Source: Flavobacteriales bacterium
GTDB taxonomy: Bacteria; Bacteroidota; Bacteroidia; Flavobacteriales_D; Crocinitomicaceae
Length of the DNA stretch: 64,000 bases
Assembly (NCBI GenBank): GCA_947488235.1
Contig: CANLAQ010000001.1
Span: 48,812-112,811, forward strand
Direction of reading: 5' to 3'
The notes beneath the pieces were generated by a model, which did no database searches, was not told the DNA's origin, and saw nothing but the letters and a program-made list of their open reading frames with translations. Positions 1 to 8,432 of this stretch are shown piece after piece. The position numbers and the translations under genes were made by a program. Positions within the stretch are counted from its first letter, which is position 1; every line of letters starts with the position of its first letter.

Positions 1-1
1 A

Positions 2-871
2 ATGTTAGAAAATTTATATGCAGGACAAGAAGTACAATCGATGCTAGATGTTCATGACAATGTAATGACTCAAAATGGTGGAAGCGTATGGGTTTTGGAC
101 AGTTTAAATGAAAATAGAATTTTTAGCGGTCGCCTAACCTATGACAAAGGTTCCGCAATTATTCATACCATCAGATACATGGTCAATAACGATAGTTTGT
201 TTTTTGCCACACTACGCGACTTTCAAAATACTTATGCCAATTCAACTGCTTACGGAATAGACATTCGAAATATGTTTCAAAGTGCTACTGGAATTGATTT
301 TACTCCATTTTTCGAACAATGGTATTTTGGTGAAGGTTACCCTACCTACTCTGTTAAATGGGAACAAGCTGGCTTAGATGCCTTAGTACAAATCAACCAC
401 AGTACATCGAAACCTGGAGTTACGCCTACCTTTACCAATCCAATCAGTTTAAGATTCTTGAGACAAGGAATGCAGGACACTACCATTACCTTTGACATCA
501 ACAGCAATAGCGACAACTTTTACATTAGTAATCTTGGTCCTATCGGAAATATGATCTATGTAGATCCAGCCAACTGGGTAATAAACAAAGTAGGAACTGT
601 CGTAGAAGACAACTCACTTTCCATTCAAGAGAACGAAACTTTAGAATCTATTCAAGTGGTGCCAAATCCAAACAATGGTCATTTTAAACTTGTTGGATTG
701 AAGGAAGATTCACATTTAGAAATCTATTCTATGAATGGTTTGGTGGTTAAGGAGATGAATTTATCACCTTCTCAAAACATTGATATCAGTTCATTGCCAC
801 AGGGAACCTATTTATTGTCAATTAGCAATTCAAAGGGAAACAAAACATTAAGATTAGTTACACAAAAGTAA
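2..871 (+). CDS. M1-family metallopeptidase C-terminal part with T9SS type A sorting domain (5' truncated by window)
   Basis: ORF with M1 C-terminal-like motif (GKGSAIIHTIRYMV..FFEQWYFGEGYP) and C-terminal PNPNNGHFKL...GTYLLSI..KTLRLV sorting domain. Confidence 0.8.
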   Translation: MLENLYAGQEVQSMLDVHDNVMTQNGGSVWVLDSLNENRIFSGRLTYDKGSAIIHTIRYMVNNDSLFFATLRDFQNTYANSTAYGIDIRNMFQSATGIDFTPFFEQWYFGEGYPTYSVKWEQAGLDALVQINHSTSKPGVTPTFTNPISLRFLRQGMQDTTITFDINSNSDNFYISNLGPIGNMIYVDPANWVINKVGTVVEDNSLSIQENETLESIQVVPNPNNGHFKLVGLKEDSHLEIYSMNGLVVKEMNLSPSQNIDISSLPQGTYLLSISNSKGNKTLRLVTQK

Positions 872-940
872 AAAGCTAGTAACAGTTTCGGGTTTGGTTT
901 TTTAACACTGTTATTTTTTGTTGACTTGCCATCAAAATTG

Positions 941-1486
941 TCAGTTATGTCCGCTAATATTATGTTCCATTTTTTGTCCCATACCACCTGATAGATAACC
1001 AGCAACAAGCTCCTCTTTTTTTAGTCCGTTGGAAAAGTAGTCAATACTTATTGAGCAGTCTCCTGTAATATCAACCCAAACAGTTTCGCTTTGTCCGATT
1101 TCTAATTTGTCAATATGTCCACCACCACAACCAACAATATTTATATTAGTCAAAGTAGTCTGCGTTGAGTTTGTAAATGTTATTCTCATTGTGTCAAGTA
1201 GAATTATTGCAACCCAGCAATAAAATAACATCACTGGAATATTAAGTAACATTATTCCGCAAGTAGTCATTAACCTCTTCCTGTTGTCGACATCTTTAAT
1301 CGCTTTTAATAAAATTGAAGTTAAAATTCCAATATTTATTAGTCCTGTCAATACGATAAAACCATAACCAACGAAAAGCAATTCAAACGATGAAGAAAGG
1401 AAGTAAAGTCCGAAAATAAATGTCCCGAGCAAGAACGAAATTAATGCTGTTTGTAAACCGAGTTTTATGTATCGTTCAGTCTTCAT
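941..1486 (-). CDS. hypothetical membrane protein
   Basis: 181 aa ORF with several hydrophobic segments; no family recognised. Confidence 0.55.
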   Translation of the reverse strand: MKTERYIKLGLQTALISFLLGTFIFGLYFLSSSFELLFVGYGFIVLTGLINIGILTSILLKAIKDVDNRKRLMTTCGIMLLNIPVMLFYCWVAIILLDTMRITFTNSTQTTLTNINIVGCGGGHIDKLEIGQSETVWVDITGDCSISIDYFSNGLKKEELVAGYLSGGMGQKMEHNISGHN

Positions 1487-1578
1487 ACACTTGAAGTAAA
1501 TTTTTCGATTGGACTTATTTACCTAATCGAGATTAATAAATTAAAGATTTGAGCTTGCCGTTTTGAACAAAAACAAGA

Positions 1579-2586
1579 TTAATCATGCTGGTAGCAATAC
1601 CCGCTTGGATCTTTGGTCATCCGTTTACAACGCGCACCTTTTTTAGTTGTTCCCATGCATTGACTTGAAGTTCCAACATTTTTAGACGAATGATGCGAAC
1701 GACTTCCAGAACTACTTGATGTCCAAGACCAACAGGCAATACAAACCTCTTTTTCTAATGTATTTTCTTCTTTATCAACTAAACCAGGAAAAAAATCAAT
1801 ACCAGTAATGCGCTCTAATTCATCTATCGAGACAACATAACGGGTCAAAGATTCTTTAGAACCTTGATTAGGAAGAATAAAGGCTATCGCTTTTGGATGT
1901 TCATGATAGTCGAGGATTACCTTATAATAATATTTTGGAACGCTTACCTGATTGGATCCTATGGTTGGGAGACCTGCACTTAGAACAGGGCCAGTCACCA
2001 CATAAACAGATTTATAATCTACTGCCCAATCACGAACAAGTTCCTCAAGTTTCTTCCAAATACCCCTATTAAAACTTGGATCTTGAGGACTCATATTACT
2101 ATAATAAAAAGATTCTTGCATGGTATTGGCAGTGGAGGACATATCGGCAGCAGGAGCCAAATGACCTCGATCATATCCAGATCCTTTATAATCACGATCC
2201 GTTGCACTTCCTGTACTTACATTTGGATCAGATTCAAAATCATTAGATCTTTCATACAAACGATTCGTTTCATCAGCTGTTAACTCGTAAGCCACCCAAG
2301 CTGCTTGTTCATATGCTTCACTGTAGCGAATAGTATACGCTAAATGCCTGATGATTTGATCCTTTGAATGAATAAGAGGCAATTCCAAATTTTCTTGTGC
2401 AACCCTTATAGTATCTTCAAGCGCCACATTGGAAACTATTTGTTCTACTTTTGGCTCAGCTTTTTTTTCTGTTGGAGACAGGATATTTCTTTCTTCCTTA
2501 ACCTGATGCTTATTGGATAAGACTTTTACTAAAACTCCAAGACAGAGGAAGAAAAAAATTAAAAAAATTATGGAATATTTTTTCAT
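1579..2586 (-). CDS. DNA/RNA non-specific endonuclease (NUC1 family) with C-terminal Cys/His motif
   Basis: DRGHLAPAADM active-site motif; N-terminal TM/signal; C-terminal CMGTTKKGARCKRMTKDPSGYCYQH. Start trimmed to MKKYS. Confidence 0.85.
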   Translation of the reverse strand: MKKYSIIFLIFFFLCLGVLVKVLSNKHQVKEERNILSPTEKKAEPKVEQIVSNVALEDTIRVAQENLELPLIHSKDQIIRHLAYTIRYSEAYEQAAWVAYELTADETNRLYERSNDFESDPNVSTGSATDRDYKGSGYDRGHLAPAADMSSTANTMQESFYYSNMSPQDPSFNRGIWKKLEELVRDWAVDYKSVYVVTGPVLSAGLPTIGSNQVSVPKYYYKVILDYHEHPKAIAFILPNQGSKESLTRYVVSIDELERITGIDFFPGLVDKEENTLEKEVCIACWSWTSSSSGSRSHHSSKNVGTSSQCMGTTKKGARCKRMTKDPSGYCYQHD

Positions 2587-2587
2587 A

Positions 2588-4225
2588 TCAATTGACAATT
2601 ATTTTTTTGTTTACCATCATACCATTTTTAAATGCGGCGCTTACTAAATAAGTGCCACAAGACCATTGTGATACATCAACAGAAAGGGAATTCGTTAAGG
2701 AAATAGTTTGATAATAAAGCTCCTTTCCATTAAGATCAAAAACCTTTAAATAATCTAACGCTTTATCCATTCCAAAGACAACCTTAAAATAAGACTCAGT
2801 AGGATTCGGATATATTAAAATTGAATTTTCAGGAATAATAGGATCTTTAGGAAAATTAATCTTCCAAAGAGCACCACCTCTTTCGATGACATACAGATCG
2901 TTTCCAAGCAATTCAGCATCTACAGGCAAATAAAATCCAGAAACAACACTTCTTGTTATCATTTCATAGTTATCAATCGAAGTATTATATTCTAATTTCA
3001 TTTGAATCAAATCGCGAGAAGGGTCAACAAATGGGCAAGGAATACCCCAAGGGGAGATTGGAGAAAATCCAAGACTATCACCCCCGGGCATAAAACTCAA
3101 AACAAAACCATCACCTTTATAGGGAAAAGACAAATTACTATCCGCGTCAAAGACCAATCCTAAAGGGGACCGATGCGCGGTGAAAGAACTCACATAAGTT
3201 CCATTTTGACTTGCTTGCAGAACGCCTCCGCTTATAGCATCACGATAAAAATCTCCAGCAGAACCTAAATTACGAATAGGCTCCATCCAATTTACATTAT
3301 TAGGAATTGAGGGAAATCCTGAAGTGTAATTAAACCATCCTGCAGCAACACCACTTCCATTTGGATTTACAAGGGGATCATTGTGATAATCATAGTTGGG
3401 ATATTGTATAGGATTATCATTTCCACCCATTCTCCATGGAAATCCATAATTCCTACCTTGTCTCAACCAATTCAATTCTTCCGGATCATCTCTTTCACCA
3501 GAATTATCAATGGCAAAAAGGGTATCCTTGCTATCCCAAGCCATGTCGTAAGCGTTGCGCGTACCTGATGCAAATAAATAAGGACTATTAACAATAGAAG
3601 CTGAATCATTGAGCAATAAAACATTCGAACTGTTTATAGGAAAACGAAAAATACGAGAAGTTAAAGGCACTTCTCGAGTATTTGGCCAAGCACCATTATT
3701 ATCATCTAATTCACCTAAATGAGTCCGTGCACCGCTACTAACATAAATATGTGCACCACTAGGATCAACTGCAACACCTGTAAAACCATGATCTCCTGTT
3801 GGACTAGCAGTTGGATAAGGATCCGTACTCACCATGACTTCCCATGTGCGTTGACCATTAAAGAAAGGAGTTCCTTTGACCACATAGCCAACACCAACGA
3901 TTGAGGTCCAATTATTACCCGAAAGATACAGAACGCCATCACGAAAACAGAGCCCTTGGAGACAGGTGATGCCATGATCAGCCGAAGTAAATCGAAGAGA
4001 ATCAGTGGCGCCACCTTGTTCATTTAAAAAAATCTCATAAATATCACCTGTTATTATAGCATAAAAAAGATGACCGCTTACAACATCATAATCTAATTTT
4101 GTTGCATAAGGTTTGGGAGTGAAAATTGAATCAACCGATAAATCATTGTATAGAGGAAAAACACGCTGTTGAGCAATAGCAAGAAAATTTAATCCAATAA
4201 ATGCAATGATTAAAAAATTTCGCAT
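2588..4225 (-). CDS. PQQ/sugar-dehydrogenase-like beta-propeller with T9SS sorting domain
   Basis: NSGERDDPEELNWLRQGRNYGFPW motif, signal peptide, C-terminal YPNPTESYFKV..GTYLVSA. Confidence 0.7.
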   Translation of the reverse strand: MRNFLIIAFIGLNFLAIAQQRVFPLYNDLSVDSIFTPKPYATKLDYDVVSGHLFYAIITGDIYEIFLNEQGGATDSLRFTSADHGITCLQGLCFRDGVLYLSGNNWTSIVGVGYVVKGTPFFNGQRTWEVMVSTDPYPTASPTGDHGFTGVAVDPSGAHIYVSSGARTHLGELDDNNGAWPNTREVPLTSRIFRFPINSSNVLLLNDSASIVNSPYLFASGTRNAYDMAWDSKDTLFAIDNSGERDDPEELNWLRQGRNYGFPWRMGGNDNPIQYPNYDYHNDPLVNPNGSGVAAGWFNYTSGFPSIPNNVNWMEPIRNLGSAGDFYRDAISGGVLQASQNGTYVSSFTAHRSPLGLVFDADSNLSFPYKGDGFVLSFMPGGDSLGFSPISPWGIPCPFVDPSRDLIQMKLEYNTSIDNYEMITRSVVSGFYLPVDAELLGNDLYVIERGGALWKINFPKDPIIPENSILIYPNPTESYFKVVFGMDKALDYLKVFDLNGKELYYQTISLTNSLSVDVSQWSCGTYLVSAAFKNGMMVNKKIIVN

Positions 4226-4307
4226 GAACATAAAAATCAATTTATACTACGAATATAGTAAAATGAGATGAGCGAATTGCCACTTAAAATTAAAATAACA
4301 AAACTGA

Positions 4308-5732
4308 TTAAAGTTTAATATTGTACTTTTCAATTTTACTAATCAGCGTGTTAATAGCCCATCCAATGGCAATAGACGACTGTCTTTTATTCCCTTTGAA
4401 ATACTTAAGAACCCTTTCTATATGTTCTTTTTCAACAAAGGAAATATGCATTGGTTTTTCCATTGGACCTTGCGATAATCGTTTTGGTAAAACTTCAGCA
4501 TTGACTAATTCCTCATTAAAAACATACAATCTTGAGATGATATTTTCTAGTTCCCTAACATTTCCGGGATAAGAATAATTTAATAGCACCTCCAATGCTT
4601 CTTTTTCTAAGATTAATTTTTTGGGACGATTTAATTCTTTTTTCTTTTGATTTAAAAAATACTCCATCATCGCTTTTATATCTTGTTTACCCCTTTCGAC
4701 CAATGATGGTAAATCTAATTCTACTACGGACAAGCGATAATATAAATCCCATCTAAACTTACCTTCCTCACACAACTTCGTTAGACTTTGATTTGTTGCA
4801 GCGATGACCCTAACATTTATTTTCTTAGCTTTTCCTCCAAGAGGCATAACCTCTTTTTCTTGCAAGACACGCAATAAAGCTTGTTGCATATAAGGAGAAA
4901 TATCCCCGATTTCATCTAGAAAAATAGTGCCTTCATTAGCTTCTTCGAATAAACCTGTGGTGTCCTTATCGGCACCCGTAAAGGCGCCTTTTTTATATCC
5001 AAACAAGCGAGATTCTAATAATGAATCACTAAATGCAGAGCAATTAACCGTAACATAAGCTTGTTCTGATCTAATTGAATTTTTGTGAATGTATTTAGCT
5101 AAATTTTCTTTTCCCGTTCCACTCGCTCCTAAGATTAATACCGTTACTAAATCCGTTTGAGCAACCTTTTCTGCATTGTTATAAATCCACTTTATTTGAG
5201 GCGTTATAAAATAATCATCAGACACATTGCTTCTTTTAACTTGCTCTTGATGATAAATGGCTGTAACAGGAAGTGATGATTGTTCTAATTCAATCTTAAT
5301 TAATTCCGGTTTATCTTTGGTTTTAGTATACTTTGCTTCTCTTGTTTGAAAAAGAGTTGTGTTTAAATTTAATCCAAGGTGACTTAAATACCACACCACT
5401 TGCATTGAAGGAGTTCCAGGAGTTATAAAAACATCAATTTTATCCTCTTTTAGACTTGTTAGTAATGGATCCACTTTTGATTGAATTTCCCGATGATCAA
5501 TGGGATCATTAATCCCCATATAAATAGGTTCAATGATACGATCAGGGTAAGTTCTTTTTAAGAAATTCACCAAGAGTTCCGTTCTTAGATCACTTTCTTT
5601 AGCACTTGAAAGCAATAAATGTTGATCTTGTTTAAAGAAGAATTTGTGATAATTTGCCGTTGGTCCATTTTCGAGTACTTTACCTTCGTAAAAGTCATTA
5701 TTATAAGCCACCCAAGAAACCAAAGTCTTCAT
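4308..5732 (-). CDS. sigma54-interacting AAA+ transcriptional activator with RtcR/CARF-like N-terminal domain
   Basis: Walker A GASGTGKE, GAFTGA loop, DEIGDIS, Fis-like C-terminal HTH; N-terminal ~170 aa with FITPGTPSMQVVWYL motif reminiscent of CARF proteins. Confidence 0.85.
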   Translation of the reverse strand: MKTLVSWVAYNNDFYEGKVLENGPTANYHKFFFKQDQHLLLSSAKESDLRTELLVNFLKRTYPDRIIEPIYMGINDPIDHREIQSKVDPLLTSLKEDKIDVFITPGTPSMQVVWYLSHLGLNLNTTLFQTREAKYTKTKDKPELIKIELEQSSLPVTAIYHQEQVKRSNVSDDYFITPQIKWIYNNAEKVAQTDLVTVLILGASGTGKENLAKYIHKNSIRSEQAYVTVNCSAFSDSLLESRLFGYKKGAFTGADKDTTGLFEEANEGTIFLDEIGDISPYMQQALLRVLQEKEVMPLGGKAKKINVRVIAATNQSLTKLCEEGKFRWDLYYRLSVVELDLPSLVERGKQDIKAMMEYFLNQKKKELNRPKKLILEKEALEVLLNYSYPGNVRELENIISRLYVFNEELVNAEVLPKRLSQGPMEKPMHISFVEKEHIERVLKYFKGNKRQSSIAIGWAINTLISKIEKYNIKL

Positions 5733-5848
5733 ATATCAATTTTTGACATAAATATAAGAATATTTAGGTAGTAAATCCATCAACATTAAATTTCATCTTA
5801 CTTAATTCACCTCATAACATTATCACAAAGAGCCTTAAACCTAATCGC

Positions 5849-6970
5849 TTATTTTTGTGTCTTAGATTGATAAGATAGCCAAGGAATCAAATCATTATAC
5901 ATTTTTTGATAAAGAAAATCATCTTTCCCTCTCACTTGACCGATAAAATTAATGTGTCCTGTTAATGAATTCAAAAATCGAATGTTTCGTTGTATAACTG
6001 AATGTGAAAAATCACCTGCATTTCTGCTTGAAGCATGATCAATTCCATTAGTATTTAAATCATGGAGCATTGCTCGTACCTTTTTGAGCATCTTACGATC
6101 AATATTTACTTTTTCATTAACAATTATCCCTGTCACCACTTGTTTTTTATTTTTGGACCTCAATCTAAATTTTTTATCATTCAGAGAAAAACCATGCGTC
6201 ATAAGTATGTGTTTTAAGTACTGAACTTGAATTTTAGTGATAAATTCATTCGAAGAAAAACTCAAATCATCTGCATATCTTGTGTAAGTTATCCCTTCTT
6301 GCTCACAATAATTTAAAAGAGCATTATCGAGAGGTAAACAGATTAAATTGGAAAGTACAGGCGAAGTTGCAACACCTTGTGGTAAAACGCCATTATAGGT
6401 TAAAAGATAGGTTAAGGCTTCCGAAACAGATTCATCAAATCCAAAGGGAGGAGATCTAAAAAGCGAGTAAACCTTTTGGGCTGGAATTGAACTAAAAAAA
6501 TCTTTTAAATCTAGATTAAGAAGATACCTTTTACCTACATGAGGCAGGGCATTCTGTACAATATTAGCATTTTGAGAATTATGTTTTACCCGTAAAACAA
6601 AGCCATGAACAGAGGGATGTTTTATACACGAATACACTCCTTGCAAATGACTGTTAATTTTCTTTTGAACTTTATTCAGCCTCCCTTGCGGCGCATTAAT
6701 GACACGGAAACCTTTTTTCCTTTTTGGAATAGAATAATTTAAATAATTCGGATAATTCAACATTAATTCCAATTCAGTCCAGGACAATCTAAGAAAAAGA
6801 CATAAATCTAAAGTTGATTTTATGCCTAACATTCTAAGTGCATATTTTTCAGCTGTATTCAAAAAAGTAAATGGAGTGGTGCGTAATGAATTATTAGGAT
6901 AATAAATAAATTTCCAACATTGATCTTTAAAAATCTCTTTTTTTATCGATAAATCCTCTATTTTATTCAT
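5849..6970 (-). CDS. retron-type reverse transcriptase
   Basis: RT motifs: RVINAP, HGF...NA..HVGKRYLLNLDLKDFFSSI, LPQGVATSPVLSNL, YTRYADDLSFSS, and retron-typical VVTGIIVN (VTG) motif. Confidence 0.95.
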   Translation of the reverse strand: MNKIEDLSIKKEIFKDQCWKFIYYPNNSLRTTPFTFLNTAEKYALRMLGIKSTLDLCLFLRLSWTELELMLNYPNYLNYSIPKRKKGFRVINAPQGRLNKVQKKINSHLQGVYSCIKHPSVHGFVLRVKHNSQNANIVQNALPHVGKRYLLNLDLKDFFSSIPAQKVYSLFRSPPFGFDESVSEALTYLLTYNGVLPQGVATSPVLSNLICLPLDNALLNYCEQEGITYTRYADDLSFSSNEFITKIQVQYLKHILMTHGFSLNDKKFRLRSKNKKQVVTGIIVNEKVNIDRKMLKKVRAMLHDLNTNGIDHASSRNAGDFSHSVIQRNIRFLNSLTGHINFIGQVRGKDDFLYQKMYNDLIPWLSYQSKTQK

Positions 6971-6987
6971 AATTATATTTTAAAAAA

Positions 6988-7139
6988 AGCCGTTGATCCT
7001 TATCTCAAATTTGCATGCATTCTTTCGAGCGAAGCGAGCAAGAATGGAGGCAAAGCCCCTAATTCCACTCAACTTCTAAATGGGTTGCGAGAACACAACC
7101 ACAAGTCTATAAATGACTCATAAGTTCTAATCAACGGCT
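6988..7139 (-). ncRNA. candidate retron msr-msd ncRNA
   Basis: Perfect 10-bp inverted repeat AGCCGTTGAT (6988-6997) / ATCAACGGCT (7130-7139) bounding a series of hairpins; a1 followed by TTAG; lies immediately 5' of the RT start codon, the canonical retron arrangement. Confidence 0.8.
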
Positions 7140-7148
7140 CTTATACTA

Positions 7149-8189
7149 TTAAAAAGGATTATCCTCCTCATCCAAATTCAGTTTTCGATCTTTTCTAATT
7201 TGAAATCTACTTTTTCCTTCTTCAAAAGGAGCCAATTTGCTTTTTGCAAAATCGACATTGAATTTAAGTGTAGTTACGGAACCAAATCTATTTTTAGCTA
7301 AAATCAATTCCATCATAGCCAAAGTAGATTCATTATACTCATCGATTAATAAACCGTAATACTCGGGTCTATATACAAAGAATACCTTGTCTGCATCCTG
7401 CTCTATGCCACCGCTTTCTCTAAGGTCAGTTAGTACAGGCCTTCTATCCCCCCCCCTCATTTCAACACTTCTGCTCAGTTGACTTGAAGCAATTATACAC
7501 ACCTTCAATTCAAGCGCAATCTTCTTCAAAGTCCGACTAATGTATCCCACCTCGAGAACACGACTGTTTCGATAGCGCTTAGAAGAAAGCATTTGCAAAT
7601 AATCAATAATAATTACCTTAATGCCCTTTTCTCTAACCATTTTCTCACAATAATGGAACAATTCGGTCATCGATTCGATTTGTCGATCGTAAAATGAAAG
7701 ATGAAGAGCAGAAAAATACGATTTCAATAACTTTATATCATCCGCATTCACTCTTTTAAAATCAGCCGGATTATGCAGCGGAATCGGTCGCTCTAGAAAA
7801 CCATTGGCAATCCTATACATCAAGGCAGTACTCGTCAAGTCAAATGAAAAATAGAGCACCTGAGTTTGCAAAGAAATCCTAGTCGCAAGATCTAACAGAA
7901 CTAGTGATTTACCCATACCGGGTCTTCCGCCAACTATTATATATTCCCCTAGACTGAGTCCACCTAGTTGACTATCATAATTCGACCAACCAGTGGGAAT
8001 AAGTTCATTAGAATTTCCCTCGCTATCGTCAATGGTTTCCTCTAAACAATTTAAAATGGTTCTAGAGGTATAGTCATCGGTTTCACTTAAACTAGGTTTC
8101 GCTATGAGCTCCTTCAATCTATCAAGTAAAATCCCGTTCTCTGGAGGAAAATCTATTAATATATTCTGTATTTTATCTTGAATTGTCAT
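7149..8189 (-). CDS. DnaB-like helicase C-terminal (RecA-fold ATPase) domain protein, lacking a typical DnaB N-terminal domain
   Basis: GGRPGMGKS Walker A, VIIIDYLQML Walker B, SQLSRSVEMRGGDRRPVLTDLRESGGIEQDAD; start set at ATG of MTIQDK (the longer ORF begins with TTG at 8276). Confidence 0.88.
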   Translation of the reverse strand: MTIQDKIQNILIDFPPENGILLDRLKELIAKPSLSETDDYTSRTILNCLEETIDDSEGNSNELIPTGWSNYDSQLGGLSLGEYIIVGGRPGMGKSLVLLDLATRISLQTQVLYFSFDLTSTALMYRIANGFLERPIPLHNPADFKRVNADDIKLLKSYFSALHLSFYDRQIESMTELFHYCEKMVREKGIKVIIIDYLQMLSSKRYRNSRVLEVGYISRTLKKIALELKVCIIASSQLSRSVEMRGGDRRPVLTDLRESGGIEQDADKVFFVYRPEYYGLLIDEYNESTLAMMELILAKNRFGSVTTLKFNVDFAKSKLAPFEEGKSRFQIRKDRKLNLDEEDNPF

Positions 8190-8432
8190 AAAACTTTGAT
8201 TTGCACTTGATAGACAATTATGAAGCCAACTTAAAAACACCCTATTTATCTCAATATATTTTAAATAATATATCAATTTTTGAAAAACATAATATATTTT
8301 GATATTATAAATACTTTTATATCAGCACTAAAACACTCCTATTTGAATTAATATTTCTAAAATCAATATCTTCCTGATTCACTTTCTAAATAATTAGTAT
8401 TTTCGTCCTGTTGAATTTATTAATCCACCATC

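Noticed and set aside
880-918. Possible terminator TAACAGT...ACTGTTA-TTTTTT after the M1 peptidase
   Set aside because: 7-bp AT-rich stem with a ~20-nt loop; too weak to call.
808-1008. 66-aa minus-strand ORF
   Set aside because: Overlaps the T9SS peptidase 3' end and an intergenic region; no recognisable features.
2083-2283. ORF 66 aa on + strand within the nuclease gene
   Set aside because: Antisense to a well-supported NUC1 CDS, low-complexity translation; spurious.
5849-6970. Group II intron maturase or DGR reverse transcriptase
   Set aside because: No maturase X/En domain, no intron RNA structure or TR/VR repeats seen; the VTG motif and upstream a1/a2 RNA fit retrons better.
6988-7139. 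Inverted repeats as IS/transposon ends or a simple terminator
   Set aside because: No transposase between them and only 152 bp of non-coding sequence; multiple internal hairpins next to an RT favour a retron RNA, although the a2-TTTTTTT end could also act as a partial terminator.
8214-8228. Possible sigma54 promoter TGGCTTC-ATAA-TTGT on minus strand, 25 nt upstream of the DnaB-like ATG
   Set aside because: Spacing fits TGGC-N7-TTGC, but the near-invariant GC at -12 is GT and the ACG after TGGC is not matched; too weak without expression data.
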